A DNA stretch of 64,000 bases from Anaerobacillus alkaliphilus (GCF_004116265.1 NZ_QOUX01000001.1:62001-126000); one strand, 5' to 3'; shown: positions 54,275-63,600, numbered from the stretch's first letter. Numbers and translations are program-made. Notes: generated by a model from the sequence alone, not told the origin.

Positions 54275-54870
54275 TGACCTTGAATTTGTACACGATTGGA
54301 CAAGCTCTTTGTCGAGCCTATTTATCTACCTTGTATAAAGTAGAGGTAGTAGGAAAAGAAAATATTCCAAAAGATAAAGGTGTATTGCTTTGCTGTAATC
54401 ACATTCATGCAATGGATCCACCTTTTTTAGGCTCTTATATTGAAAGGCCGATACACTATATGGCCAAGGCTGAACTTTTTGAAACCCCAATTTTAAAGTC
54501 TCTGATCCCTAAGCTCAATGCTTTTCCAATTAGACGTGGCATGAGTGATAAGCAAGCCTTAAGACAAGGACTAAAAATCTTAAAAGAAGACAAAGTATTA
54601 GGGATATTTCCTGAAGGAACTAGAAGTCAGACGGGAGAACTACAAGAGGGACTAGCTGGTGTAGGATTTTTTGCTCTAAAAACCGAAGCTGAAGTAGTTC
54701 CGAGTGCTATTATTGGTCCATATAAACCATTCAAGCCATTAAAAGTGGTTTATGGTAAGCCCCTAAATTTTAACGAATTAAGGGAATCGAGAGCTTCATC
54801 AGAAGAAGCTACGAAATACATAATGGAAGAAATAGCGCAATTGATTAGAGAACACGAACCACGTAACTAA
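54274..54870 (+). CDS. plsC: 1-acyl-sn-glycerol-3-phosphate acyltransferase
   Basis: 198-residue membrane-associated enzyme that adds the second acyl chain to make phosphatidic acid. Catalytic H-x4-D is in NHIHAMDP, and the substrate motif in FPEGTRS. GGAAGGAC precedes the start, and ATG 54274 overlaps the cmk stop. PlsY, encoded 5.4 kb downstream, makes its substrate. Confidence 0.93.
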   Translation: MTLNLYTIGQALCRAYLSTLYKVEVVGKENIPKDKGVLLCCNHIHAMDPPFLGSYIERPIHYMAKAELFETPILKSLIPKLNAFPIRRGMSDKQALRQGLKILKEDKVLGIFPEGTRSQTGELQEGLAGVGFFALKTEAEVVPSAIIGPYKPFKPLKVVYGKPLNFNELRESRASSEEATKYIMEEIAQLIREHEPRN

Positions 54871-54956
54871 TGAAATCTCTTTCAAATTTAGAAAGATAAA
54901 TCTTACCTATTTTATGTTGTATCCTAAAAACTTTTATTTGAAGGGTGGTAAACTTT

Positions 54957-56105
54957 ATGTCAGAAGAAATGAATCAGGCAATGGACCAAGTTAAAACGTT
55001 TGTCGAAGGTGAAGTTGTAACAGGTACGGTAACAAAGGTAGAAGACAAAGTAGTATTTGTGAATGTTGGTTATAAAGTAGATGGAATTATTCCAATCAGT
55101 GAACTATCTAGCCTTCATGTTGAAAATGCCTCTGAAGTAGTTTCAGCAGGGGATGAGTTTCAATTAAAAGTAATCAAAGTAACTGAAGAAGAAGTTGTCC
55201 TTTCAAAACGTGCTGTTCAGGCTGAAGTAGCATGGGAAGATCTTCAACAGAAATTTGAAAAAGGCGAGATATTTGAAGCTCAAGTTGCGGATGTAGTCAA
55301 GGGTGGATTAGTCGTTGATGTTGGCATTAGAGGTTTTATACCTGCGTCTTTAGTAGAAAGACACTTTGTCGAAGATTTTTCCGATTATAAGGGAAAAACA
55401 TTAAGATTGAAAGTTGCTGAAATTGATAAAGAAGCAAACAAACTTATCTTATCTCAGCGGGCTCTGTTAGATGAAGAAGCTGAAGCTCAAAAGAAAGCTG
55501 CTATGACTGAGATAAAGACAGGTCAAATTGTTGAAGGAACTGTTCAACGATTAACAAATTTTGGTGCGTTTATTGACATCGGAGGCATTGATGGGCTTGT
55601 TCATATCTCACAAATGGCTCATCAACGTGTAGAAAAGCCATCAGATGTCCTTAACGAAGGTGATAAGGTTAAGGTGAAAATACTTTCGGTTGATGACACA
55701 AATGGTCGTATTTCTCTATCAATTAAAGATACACAACCAGGCCCATGGGAACAAGTTATCGAGAGCATTCAAACAGGTGATGTTGTTGAAGGTGAAGTGA
55801 AACGTCTTGTGTCATTTGGTGCTTTTGTAGAAATAGCACCGGGAGTAGAAGGGTTAGTTCATATCTCACAGATTGCAAATCGTCACATTGGAACTCCAAG
55901 CGAAGCCTTAAAAGTAGGAGAAGTTGTTAAAGCAAAGGTGTTAGATATTAATACAAATGAAAAACGAATTTCGTTAAGTATTCGTGAGCTACTAGAAGCA
56001 GAGGAAAAAGCAAATATCCCAACACAACAATATCAGCGTGATGAAGAAACGAGTGGTTTTTCACTAGCTGATGTAATAGGAGAGCAATTAAAAAAGTTTA
56101 AATAG
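54957..56105 (+). CDS. ypfD: S1-domain RNA-binding protein (YpfD, RpsA homologue)
   Basis: 382-residue protein with four S1 domains (about 16-84, 102-167, 188-256 and 273-342), each closing with an SKRA/SQRA/SIKD/SIREL-type strand. Bacillus proteins of this type have four domains instead of the six of E. coli S1 and are not required for ribosome function. GAAGGGTGG precedes ATG 54957. It lies between plsC and fni in the conserved order. Confidence 0.9.
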   Translation: MSEEMNQAMDQVKTFVEGEVVTGTVTKVEDKVVFVNVGYKVDGIIPISELSSLHVENASEVVSAGDEFQLKVIKVTEEEVVLSKRAVQAEVAWEDLQQKFEKGEIFEAQVADVVKGGLVVDVGIRGFIPASLVERHFVEDFSDYKGKTLRLKVAEIDKEANKLILSQRALLDEEAEAQKKAAMTEIKTGQIVEGTVQRLTNFGAFIDIGGIDGLVHISQMAHQRVEKPSDVLNEGDKVKVKILSVDDTNGRISLSIKDTQPGPWEQVIESIQTGDVVEGEVKRLVSFGAFVEIAPGVEGLVHISQIANRHIGTPSEALKVGEVVKAKVLDINTNEKRISLSIRELLEAEEKANIPTQQYQRDEETSGFSLADVIGEQLKKFK

Positions 56106-56117
56106 TAGGTGAATGGT

Positions 56118-57179
56118 TTGGACAGAGCTTCGAGAAAAATTGAACATATTGAACACACATTAAAGCTTTCATCAAATGAGCCAAATTCGTTCAAAGATAT
56201 TAAATTTGTTCACCAAAGCATACCTAACATTGATGTTGAACATGTTGAAATTCATACAACTGTCGGCGAACTACCTTTAAGTTCGCCAATTTTTATCAAT
56301 GCAATGACAGGTGGAGGCGGGGAAAGAACGATAAGCATTAATCGTTCGTTAGCAAGAGTAGCACAGAAGTATAATCTTGCTATGGCTGTAGGCTCACAAA
56401 TGGCTGCGATTAGAGATAAAAATGAAAGAGCTACATTTGAGGTAGTAAGAAAAGAAAATCCTACGGGTATCATTATTAGTAATATTGGTAGTGAAGCTAC
56501 TGTCGAACAGGCCAAAGAGGCTGTCGAGATGTTACGTGCTGATGCTTTACAAATCCATCTAAATGTAGTGCAAGAATTAGTAATGCCAGAAGGAGATCGT
56601 ACATTTTCTGGTGTGTTGGAAAGAATTAAAGATATCGTTGATGAACTTTCCATCCCAGTCATTGTTAAAGAAGTTGGCTTTGGCATGAGTAAGGAAACAG
56701 CTACAAAATTGGCAAATGTGGGTGTGAACGTTATAGATGTAGGAGGGTCAGGTGGGACAAACTTCGCGAAAATAGAAAATCTTCGTAGAGAGTTTACTCT
56801 TGATCTATTTAACGACTGGGGAATTTCTACTGCTGCTTCTATCTGTGAAGTAAAACAATCGCAACCATTTTTTTCTGTGATTGGGACAGGTGGAATAAGA
56901 ACTGGTTTAGATATAGCCAAAGCTCTTAGCCTAGGTGCCTCTGCAGTTGGTGTTGCAGGGTTATTGTTAAAGGAGCTTCATGATAACGGAGAAGAAGGAC
57001 TAGAAATGACAATCGAGAGGCTGATGAATGAACTTAAAATGGTGATGACAGCCTTGGGGATTAGAAAAATTGATGAGTTAAGAAAAGTTCCGCTCGTTAT
57101 TAGTGGTGAAACGTTCCATTGGCTAAAGCAGCGTGGTATCCCAACAAAAAACTACTCTCAAAGAGTTTATCCACATTAA
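56118..57179 (+). CDS. fni: Type 2 isopentenyl-diphosphate isomerase
   Basis: 353-residue FMN- and NADPH-dependent isomerase of isoprenoid synthesis. Motifs: FINAMTGGGG, AVGSQMAA, ALQIHLNVVQE, KEVGFGMS and GGSGGTNF (FMN phosphate site). TTG 56118 with AGGTG six bases upstream gives the family N terminus (M)DRASRKIEHI; GTG 56109 is an alternative. A terminator follows at once. Confidence 0.93.
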   Translation: MDRASRKIEHIEHTLKLSSNEPNSFKDIKFVHQSIPNIDVEHVEIHTTVGELPLSSPIFINAMTGGGGERTISINRSLARVAQKYNLAMAVGSQMAAIRDKNERATFEVVRKENPTGIIISNIGSEATVEQAKEAVEMLRADALQIHLNVVQELVMPEGDRTFSGVLERIKDIVDELSIPVIVKEVGFGMSKETATKLANVGVNVIDVGGSGGTNFAKIENLRREFTLDLFNDWGISTAASICEVKQSQPFFSVIGTGGIRTGLDIAKALSLGASAVGVAGLLLKELHDNGEEGLEMTIERLMNELKMVMTALGIRKIDELRKVPLVISGETFHWLKQRGIPTKNYSQRVYPH

Positions 57180-57215
57180 GAAGAGGAGGACGATAACGTC
57201 CCCTCTTCTTTTTTC
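57178..57215 (+). terminator. Terminator after fni
   Basis: AAGAAGAGGAGGACG pairs with CGTCCCCTCTTCTT around ATAA (one mismatch region) and is followed by T residues. Confidence 0.82.
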
Positions 57216-57228
57216 AGATACAAAATTT

Positions 57229-57360
57229 TTATCGTTGCCTTTTTCTAGCCTCTTCTGGCCCTTCTAATCGAGTTGCTCCACCATAGTGAAGAGCTTGATC
57301 ACGATCCATTTCTACTTTCCCTGATTTTCGTAACTTCTTTTCTTGGCGATCTTTACCCAA
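57229..57360 (-). CDS. ypzI: YpzI-like small protein, 43 residues
   Basis: Short basic, polar protein starting (M)GKDRQEKKL and containing DQALHYGGATRLEGPEEARKR. This pattern and its place between fni and yphA match YpzI of Bacillus. TTG start with GGTGAG upstream. Function unknown. It is missed by length-limited gene finders. Confidence 0.75.
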   Translation of the reverse strand: MGKDRQEKKLRKSGKVEMDRDQALHYGGATRLEGPEEARKRQR

Positions 57361-57495
57361 TTTGTCTCACCATCCTTTCATGGCTATTTTTCGTAAAAGA
57401 ACAAGTGTCTATACTTATTGTAGTTATCAGAAATTTTCATTACTTTGATTATTTTTGCTTTTTTTTTCCTATAATGAAAGTGGAGGAGTTGCTAC

Positions 57496-58101
57496 ATGGA
57501 AGGAATTTATTTCTATTGGCTTTTTTGGATTGGGTGGGTATATACGACTTTTTTGCTAAGAAAAACGAAAGAACGATTAGTGATTGGTGCTGGAATACTT
57601 CTATTAATCATTTTATCAAGTAGACATCTCGTTGTTGGGGAATATATAGTAAATGGTACAATCGCGCTTTCTTTACTTATAGGATATTATTTGATTTCAA
57701 AAAATAGGGTAGGAGTAGTTGTCTTTTTTTTGTGTGTTAGTATCATTTCGACGATTTCCTATGTGACATTTCGACTGTTTCAGTTGTACGATCCTGTTTG
57801 GGTGATGTTTCACCCTACCCTTAAATTATCATTTTTATTAGTTATTTTGATCCTCGTATTAGTGAAAGACCAACAGATGAGAATAGCTTTACTTTTTGTC
57901 ACTGTTGCACAAGGTGAATTAGTCTACACGATTTTTTTAAGCACAATTGTTCCAGAATTTCTTATAGGTCAACGGGAGAGCCTAGATATTATAGCAATCA
58001 CCTCATGTATTATCTTCTTATGGTATGCATTTGAAAGGTTAGTTACTTTATTGGATGAGCTAGTGAAAAAACGAACGGTTTTAAGGACGTCAAGACGATA
58101 A
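57496..58101 (+). CDS. yphA: YphA-like membrane protein
   Basis: 201-residue protein made mostly of six to seven hydrophobic helices with a short basic C-terminal tail. Place between fni/ypzI and der matches YphA. No enzymatic motif is visible and the function is unknown. GTGGAGGAG precedes the ATG. Confidence 0.75.
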   Translation: MEGIYFYWLFWIGWVYTTFLLRKTKERLVIGAGILLLIILSSRHLVVGEYIVNGTIALSLLIGYYLISKNRVGVVVFFLCVSIISTISYVTFRLFQLYDPVWVMFHPTLKLSFLLVILILVLVKDQQMRIALLFVTVAQGELVYTIFLSTIVPEFLIGQRESLDIIAITSCIIFLWYAFERLVTLLDELVKKRTVLRTSRR

Positions 58102-58181
58102 AAAGGTATTTGAAAGAAAATCTTGTCTCTTTATATTGTTTTTTGATAAAATGGATAAGCTAAGATTTAAAGGAAAAGATT

Positions 58182-58210
58182 ACCCTTCTATCTAAAATAG
58201 AAGGGTTTTG
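58182..58210 (+). terminator. Terminator between yphA and der
   Basis: A 10-bp perfect stem (ACCCTTCTAT with ATAGAAGGGT), CTAAA loop and TTTTGCTTT tail, 80 bases after yphA. A possible promoter (TTGTCT at 58123, 18-bp spacer, TAAAAT at 58147-58152) lies just before it. Confidence 0.75.
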
Positions 58211-58355
58211 CTTTACGTAAAGTAGGTAGTAGTGGAAATTGGTCTATACAAATACCAAACCTAGGCTTGCTTCTTTAAGTTGAAAATAATTAAAAATAAT
58301 TACTTAGTTTTTCAAATGAAAAATTTATAGGTGATAAAAAGGAAGGTAATTAATT

Positions 58356-59669
58356 ATGTCAAAACCTGTAGTAGCTATTGTGGGACGGCCAAATGTTGGA
58401 AAGTCTACGATCTTTAATAGGATCGTAGGAGAAAGAGTATCCATTGTTGAAGATATGCCAGGAGTAACTAGAGACCGTATTTATAGTTCTGGTGAATGGC
58501 TAAATAAAGACTTTAATTTAATTGATACTGGTGGAATTGAGATTACTGAAGAACCACTATTAACACAAATGAGACAACAAGCGGAAATTGCCATTGATGA
58601 AGCTGATGTAATCATTTTTATTGTAAATGGTCGGGAAGGAATTACTAGTGCTGATGAGGAAGTTGCAAAGCTATTGTTTCGCTCAAAAAAACCAATTGTT
58701 TTAGGTGTTAATAAGATTGATAATCCAGAAATGCGTGAACAATTATATGAATTTTATTCTTTAGGAATGGGAGATCCTGTTGCTATTTCAGGGTCCCATG
58801 GATTAGGTTTAGGTGATTTACTTGATGAAGTAATTAAACATTTTCCTGAAGGAGAAGAAGTTCCCTACGATGAAGAGACAATTCGTGTATCTTTAATTGG
58901 GCGTCCAAATGTAGGGAAATCATCGTTAGTAAATGCTCTTTTAGGAGAAGAACGGGTAATTGTTAGTAGTATTGCTGGAACAACAAGGGATGCGATTGAT
59001 ACACCATTTACTGTTGATGATCAAGAGTATGTATTAATTGATACAGCAGGTATGAGAAAAAAAGGAAAAGTGTACGAGAGTACCGAAAAATATAGTGTAT
59101 TAAGAGCATTAAAGGCCATCGAGAGATCTGATGTTGTCCTTGTCGTTTTAAATGCTGAAGAAGGCATTATTGAACAAGACAAAAAAATAGCTGGTTATGC
59201 TCACGAGGCAGGACGAGCAGTAATTATTGTTGTAAACAAGTGGGACGCGATAACCAAAGATGATAAAACATTACAGACATTTGAGCAAAAAGTAAAGGAT
59301 CACTTTTTATTTTTAGATTATGCTCCTATCTTGTTTGTTTCTGCTCATACAAAACAACGTTTAAATACCATTTTACCTTTGGTGAATGAGGTTGCAGAAA
59401 ATCATACTTTACGTGTACCAACCAATGTTCTTAATGAATTAATCATGGATTCAGTTGCTATGAACCCAGCACCTACGGACAAAGGAAAGCGTTTGAGAAT
59501 TAATTATGCTACCCAAGTAGCTATTAAACCGCCGACGTTCGTTATTTTCGTTAATGAACCAGAATTACTGCATTTTTCATATGAAAGGTTTTTAGAAAAT
59601 CGAATTAGAGCAACCTTTGAGTTTAAAGGAACACCGATAAGAATTTTTGCAAGAAAAAAGAATGATTAA
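58356..59669 (+). CDS. der: Ribosome-assembly GTPase Der (EngA)
   Basis: 437-residue protein with two tandem GTPase domains and a C-terminal KH-like domain. Each G domain shows its motifs: [12 protein letters not shown] and NKID in the first; [13 protein letters not shown] and NKWD in the second. It is essential for 50S subunit assembly. A GGAAGG site precedes the ATG. The order der-plsY-gpsA is as in other Bacillus. Confidence 0.96.
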   Translation: MSKPVVAIVGRPNVGKSTIFNRIVGERVSIVEDMPGVTRDRIYSSGEWLNKDFNLIDTGGIEITEEPLLTQMRQQAEIAIDEADVIIFIVNGREGITSADEEVAKLLFRSKKPIVLGVNKIDNPEMREQLYEFYSLGMGDPVAISGSHGLGLGDLLDEVIKHFPEGEEVPYDEETIRVSLIGRPNVGKSSLVNALLGEERVIVSSIAGTTRDAIDTPFTVDDQEYVLIDTAGMRKKGKVYESTEKYSVLRALKAIERSDVVLVVLNAEEGIIEQDKKIAGYAHEAGRAVIIVVNKWDAITKDDKTLQTFEQKVKDHFLFLDYAPILFVSAHTKQRLNTILPLVNEVAENHTLRVPTNVLNELIMDSVAMNPAPTDKGKRLRINYATQVAIKPPTFVIFVNEPELLHFSYERFLENRIRATFEFKGTPIRIFARKKND

Positions 59670-59713
59670 TCATTTCTAATTGGATTACTCAAGGGTAATG
59701 GGGGAGGTAGAAT

Positions 59714-60322
59714 ATGAATATTTTTATTTCAGTACTAGTAGGCTATTTACTAGGGTCAATTAGTTTTAGTTATGTGTTTGGCCAAAAGCTAAAAAAGCTT
59801 GATATTCGCCAACATGGCAGCGGAAATGCTGGAGCGACGAATACACTGCGTGTCCTGGGGGTAGGGCCAGCAATCGGTGTATTATTACTAGATGCCCTTA
59901 AGGGGATTGTAGCGGTCTTATTAGCTCTTTATTTAGCTGGAGAGGGACTTGCTCCTGCTCTTGCAGGGTTAGCAGCCATTATCGGGCATAATTGGCCAAT
60001 TTTCCTTAGATTCAAAGGTGGAAAAGGAGTTGCTACAACAATAGGAGTCCTTGCAACCCTAGTCTTTTGGCCTGCCCTTATTGCCGGTCTTGTGGCCATT
60101 TTAAGCATCGTTGTGTCAAGATTTGTATCCTTAGGGTCATTGTTATTTTTGCTACTGACGACAATCATTACAGCTCTATTTAGGGAGTATTTTGCGTATC
60201 CAATTGAGTATGTATATTTAATGATTGCGGTAACGATTTTGTCGTTTTGGAGACATCGTACAAACATTTCAAGGCTCATTAAAGGAAATGAAAGTAAAAT
60301 CGGTCAAAAAGCAAATCAATAG
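59714..60322 (+). CDS. plsY: Acyl phosphate:glycerol-3-phosphate acyltransferase PlsY
   Basis: 202-residue enzyme with about five transmembrane helices. Conserved loops GSGNAGATNTLR, the GHNWPIFLRFKGGKGVAT glycine-rich segment and a late R-x3-NI segment are present. It moves an acyl group from acyl phosphate to glycerol 3-phosphate. GGGGGAGG precedes the ATG. It is 12 bases before gpsA, which supplies glycerol 3-phosphate. Confidence 0.94.
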   Translation: MNIFISVLVGYLLGSISFSYVFGQKLKKLDIRQHGSGNAGATNTLRVLGVGPAIGVLLLDALKGIVAVLLALYLAGEGLAPALAGLAAIIGHNWPIFLRFKGGKGVATTIGVLATLVFWPALIAGLVAILSIVVSRFVSLGSLLFLLLTTIITALFREYFAYPIEYVYLMIAVTILSFWRHRTNISRLIKGNESKIGQKANQ

Positions 60323-60334
60323 GGGGATGGAATC

Positions 60335-61351
60335 ATGGCAACTATAACAGTTTTCGGCGCGGGCAGTTGGGGAAGTGCACTAAGTATTGTTTTAGCTGAC
60401 AATAACCATCAAGTACGCCTCTGGGGAAGAGACGAGCGTCAGATACAGGAAATTAATGAAGAGCGTACCAACGAAAAGTACCTGCCAGGTACCACAATAC
60501 CGAGTAATGTTAAAGCTTATACAAACGTGAATGACGCATTAAATGGGGTTGAAGCAATTTTACTTGTTGTACCTACCAAGGCAATGCGAGGAGTTTTAGC
60601 TGAAATTCGCGCGTCGTTGACAACGAAAGTTACGTTTATTCATGCAAGCAAAGGTATTGAACCTGACAGTCTCAAACGTATATCAGAAATGATTGAAGAA
60701 GAAATACCTGAGCATTTGCGTAAATCCGTTGTCGTTTTATCTGGACCGAGTCATGCTGAGGAAGTTAGTCTACGTCAACCGACTACTGTCACAAGTTCAT
60801 CCCTACATAATGAAGAAGCTGAGTATGTGCAAGATTTATTTATGAATAAGCATTTTCGAGTGTATACTAACCCGGATTTACTCGGGGTTGAACTTGGTGG
60901 TGCCTTGAAAAATATTATTGCTCTAGGAGCAGGGTTAACGAATGGTTTAGGCTACGGTGATAATGCAAAAGCAGCCCTTATGACAAGAGGATTAGCTGAA
61001 ATTGCAAGACTTGGAGTGAAACTTGGTGCAAATCCGTTAACTTTTGCAGGCCTTTCTGGATTAGGTGACTTAATTGTTACTTGTACAAGTGTTCATAGTC
61101 GAAACTGGAGAGCAGGGAATTTACTTGGTCAGGGCAATTCTTTAGACGAGGTATTAGCTAACATGGGAATGGCTGTAGAAGGAGTTCGAACTACGAAGGC
61201 GGCCTACCAATTGGCGCTTCGAGAAGGTGTGGAAATGCCTATTACAGCAGTCTTATATGATGTATTATTTAACAATAAGCAACCGCAAATAGCTGTTGAG
61301 GAACTCATGGGTCGAGTAAAGACTCATGAAGTCGAGAATTTAAGCTTTTAA
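60335..61351 (+). CDS. gpsA: Glycerol-3-phosphate dehydrogenase [NAD(P)+]
   Basis: 338-residue enzyme forming glycerol 3-phosphate for phospholipids. Rossmann motif GAGSWGSAL is at the N terminus; catalytic lysine lies in LGGALKNIIAL, with AKAALMTRG and GLSGLGDLIVTC further on. The TAA stop is inside the 8-bp target duplication of mobile element copy 4, so the insertion falls exactly at the end of the gene without changing the protein. Confidence 0.95.
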   Translation: MATITVFGAGSWGSALSIVLADNNHQVRLWGRDERQIQEINEERTNEKYLPGTTIPSNVKAYTNVNDALNGVEAILLVVPTKAMRGVLAEIRASLTTKVTFIHASKGIEPDSLKRISEMIEEEIPEHLRKSVVVLSGPSHAEEVSLRQPTTVTSSSLHNEEAEYVQDLFMNKHFRVYTNPDLLGVELGGALKNIIALGAGLTNGLGYGDNAKAALMTRGLAEIARLGVKLGANPLTFAGLSGLGDLIVTCTSVHSRNWRAGNLLGQGNSLDEVLANMGMAVEGVRTTKAAYQLALREGVEMPITAVLYDVLFNNKQPQIAVEELMGRVKTHEVENLSF

Positions 61352-61354
61352 CAT

Positions 61355-61543
61355 GGCTCTTTTCGTAAACACTGTGCTTGTTTACCCTAAAATAATCGGA
61401 AAAAACCTTAGATGAAGATACCACCCATTATAATAAGTAAGAAAAGAGCAATACTTACTAAATGAGTGGTGAATTCTTAGTATTTTGTGTAAAAATCCGG
61501 TTTTTGGGATTTTTACGAAAGCAACAAATTTTCGAAAACATAC
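61355..61543 (-). mobile_element. MITE-like element, copy 4 (inverted)
   Basis: A 189-bp element in the opposite orientation to the other three. It begins GGCTCTTTTCGTAAAC and ends CGAAAACATAC, where the last bases have decayed from the expected CAGCC. TTTAACAT flanks it on both sides (61347-61354 and 61544-61551). The internal hairpin (61489-61498 with 61507-61516) is intact although the loop differs. It lies between gpsA and spoVIF. Confidence 0.82.
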
Positions 61544-61616
61544 TTTAACATAGAACAAAACCAATGTTGCTAGGCTAATACAATATTGGTTTTTCTATTT
61601 TGAGAACAAAACTTTC

Positions 61617-61643
61617 ACAATAGTGCGCCTGTGGCATATGATA
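61617..61643 (+). promoter_or_regulatory. Candidate sigma-K promoter of spoVIF
   Basis: AC at 61617-61618, 16-bp spacing, then CATATGATA (61635-61643), a perfect match to the sigma-K -10 pattern CATANNNTA. It lies 33 bases before the start of a late spore gene. Confidence 0.5.
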
Positions 61644-61675
61644 TGTTGAAACTTACTTTTAGGGAGGACATTATT

Positions 61676-61936
61676 GTGGAGAAAAATAACAATCTTTTTG
61701 ATAACTTAGAAAAGAAAACAAACGTAAAGCAACAAGATATATTTAATTTAGCAAATTCTGTTAGCGGAGCTAACTTTAAAGATGAGCAAACTGTACGGAA
61801 CCTAATTCAGCAAGTTTCTAAGTTAGCAAACAAACCAGTGCCAAAAGAAAAAGAGGATGAACTAGTAAAGGCGATCACTAATAATAATCTTCCACTAGAT
61901 TTTGCTTCTCTTTCAAAAATGTTCGGGAAAAAATAG
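61676..61936 (+). CDS. spoVIF: Stage VI sporulation protein F-like protein
   Basis: 86-residue soluble helical protein with the family pattern VKQQDIFNLANSV, ANFKDEQTVRNLI and SKLANKPVPKEKEDELVKAI. SpoVIF acts in late spore coat assembly in B. subtilis. GTG 61676 follows GGAGG at eight bases; frames starting at 61631 would run through the candidate sigma-K promoter. It is a single gene between mobile element copy 4 and yphE. Confidence 0.82.
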   Translation: MEKNNNLFDNLEKKTNVKQQDIFNLANSVSGANFKDEQTVRNLIQQVSKLANKPVPKEKEDELVKAITNNNLPLDFASLSKMFGKK

Positions 61937-62143
61937 ACTTATATAGGCTAGTGTTATCTACGCTTTGTTTTATACATGCATATAATGAAACGGAACCAAC
62001 ATTAACAAGGGCTCTTTTTAGGAATAAGTATTTAGCTCACTAACATAAGAAATCGCCCCTTCTTCTGTTAGTTATAAAGAATTCTAAAAAAACCTCAAGT
62101 ATTGGCTGCGTAGTCAAATTGTTGTTAGTTTGGTAAAGTGTCT

Positions 62144-62176
62144 GATGGTCACGCCTATTGTGACCATCTTTTTTTG
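62144..62176 (+). terminator. Terminator before yphE
   Basis: A 9-bp perfect stem (GATGGTCAC with GTGACCATC), seven-base loop and seven T. It probably ends the spoVIF transcript, 200 bases downstream of its stop. Apart from this and the promoter at 62224, the 61937-62279 gap shows nothing clear. Confidence 0.8.
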
Positions 62177-62223
62177 ATGGTTTTTACCGTAAAGGGTTTT
62201 AATATGAAAAATCTTAGTTTTTA

Positions 62224-62232
62224 TGCTATAAT
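62224..62232 (+). promoter_or_regulatory. Extended -10 promoter of yphE-yphF
   Basis: TGCTATAAT is a full extended -10 (TGnTATAAT), 48 bases before yphE. No good -35 is seen, as is common for this promoter type. Confidence 0.5.
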
Positions 62233-62279
62233 AATTCGACAATTATCTTAAATATAGGCATGAAAAATGGAGGAAGAAC

Positions 62280-62477
62280 ATGAGTGAAAGTTTAATGAAG
62301 ATGTGGGTGTCGTTTATAGCGATGGGATTAATGTTTATTGCTGTTTTTGGATCACATTTTGCCAGACAAAAGCTTACAGGTATTATTCAAAAAATCATCT
62401 TAGGTATTGCGTTTATATGTATTGTATTTGCAGGAATTATCATTTTATTAATTGTAGTGAATGTTCCTACTGCATAA
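62280..62477 (+). CDS. yphE: YphE-like small membrane protein (DUF2768)
   Basis: 65-residue protein with two transmembrane helices (about 8-26 and 38-60) separated by a short basic loop (RQKLTG). Size and position between gpsA and yphF match YphE. No known function. GGAGGAAG precedes the ATG. Confidence 0.8.
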   Translation: MSESLMKMWVSFIAMGLMFIAVFGSHFARQKLTGIIQKIILGIAFICIVFAGIIILLIVVNVPTA

Positions 62478-62504
62478 ATAATAGAGTAATTGAGGTTGAT
62501 TGAA

Positions 62505-63215
62505 TTGAAAAAGCTATTACTAGTATTGATAGCACTTATCTTTTTACTATCAGGGTGCTTATATCCAAGTGAAAAAAGGGTCGAGAACCAAGTTCCCTAT
62601 CAAGATCAGATACTTTCTGTACAACATGCTGTTGTTCAGTATCGTCTTGAAAATCAAGACTTACCGGTTCATCTTCGGGATACTGAAACAAATGAATTTC
62701 AACAATATTTAGTTAATTTCCAAAGGTTAGTACCGAAATATTTACAGCAACCACCAGGAAATTCGTTTGAAAACGGTGGTGTTTACCAGTACGTACTAGT
62801 TGATGTTGAGAAACACCCTCAAGTAAAGCTTATTGACTTAACGATAACAAGGGGTATTCAAGAATTGCAGCGAAATGTGAATGATTACCGTCGAAAACAT
62901 CGTTTTGCTCCTGTGAAGGAAGTTGTCGCTACTGGAGTATTTTTATTAGACTACGAAAAATTGAGACTTAAAGAGCAACCAACTGTTAGAAGTCCTTTCC
63001 ACCCAGATCACCGCTTACCTCTTTACATCGATGGAAATGGACAGGTTCTTGTAGACTATTCAATAGATTTGCTATATGCCTTATCTAAGTTTGAACATAA
63101 TTTCCAAGAAGGTGATGATGTACGTAGCATTCTTGTTGATCATTTTCCATTTGTCCCTGCCTATTCTGTACCGTATACAATAAAAGAAGGCAAAGTAGTA
63201 TTTTCTCAAAATTAA
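62505..63215 (+). CDS. yphF: YphF-like lipoprotein
   Basis: 236-residue lipoprotein with signal and lipobox FLLSGC at about residues 13-18, followed by a soluble extracellular domain of unknown fold. Matches YphF by position before spoIVA. TTG 62505 with GAGGTT seven bases upstream gives a standard signal peptide. It follows yphE by 27 bases and is likely co-transcribed with it. Confidence 0.8.
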   Translation: MKKLLLVLIALIFLLSGCLYPSEKRVENQVPYQDQILSVQHAVVQYRLENQDLPVHLRDTETNEFQQYLVNFQRLVPKYLQQPPGNSFENGGVYQYVLVDVEKHPQVKLIDLTITRGIQELQRNVNDYRRKHRFAPVKEVVATGVFLLDYEKLRLKEQPTVRSPFHPDHRLPLYIDGNGQVLVDYSIDLLYALSKFEHNFQEGDDVRSILVDHFPFVPAYSVPYTIKEGKVVFSQN

Positions 63216-63247
63216 ATATAAAGAACTTAAAATAATAGTTATATAGT

Positions 63248-63290
63248 GCCTCTTCCTGCATATACATACAAAAAGGAAGGGGCTTTTTTG
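63248..63290 (+). terminator. Terminator after yphF
   Basis: GCCTCTTCCT pairs with AGGAAGGGGC (one G-T) across a 16-base loop, followed by six T. Between here and 63600 only a candidate spoIVA promoter is seen; a 61-codon open frame there looks spurious. Confidence 0.7.
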
Positions 63291-63443
63291 TGTTCATTTA
63301 ATTAATACATAAAGCCAAGACTCTACTAAGTTCATATCAACTAGGCTAAGATGTAATGACTTTTTGGGGTAAGTGGGTGATGAGTAAAAAACATAAAAAA
63401 GTATACCTGTTATTTCTTTTTAAATATCTTTTTGGGAACAAGT

Positions 63444-63472
63444 GTCATATTTGTTGGACAACATCATATGTA
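63444..63472 (+). promoter_or_regulatory. Candidate sigma-E promoter of spoIVA
   Basis: GTCATATT (63444-63451) matches the sigma-E -35 pattern, with CATATGTA (63465-63472) 13 bases later as a partial -10 (consensus CATACANT). spoIVA is known to be sigma-E dependent. Confidence 0.45.
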
Positions 63473-63600
63473 TATATTGTCCAAGAAAAAAACTATCGAA
63501 CTGGAAGCTTCCACGATAACTTTATGTACTACTATATTTAGTAAAAGTCCTAAAAGTCGTGGATGAAATATTTTAAACAAATGATTCGGGAGGGGATCAC

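Noticed and set aside
61382-61564. Minus-strand open frame of 60 codons
   Set aside because: It lies inside mobile element copy 4, and the other three copies do not keep an equivalent frame.
62009-62035. Possible fifth copy of the mobile element (GGCTCTTTTTAGG)
   Set aside because: Only the first ten or so bases resemble the element end; no second end, hairpin or duplication is found.
63356-63541. Open frame of 61 codons before spoIVA
   Set aside because: Low-complexity composition, no ribosome site, and it overlaps the likely spoIVA promoter.
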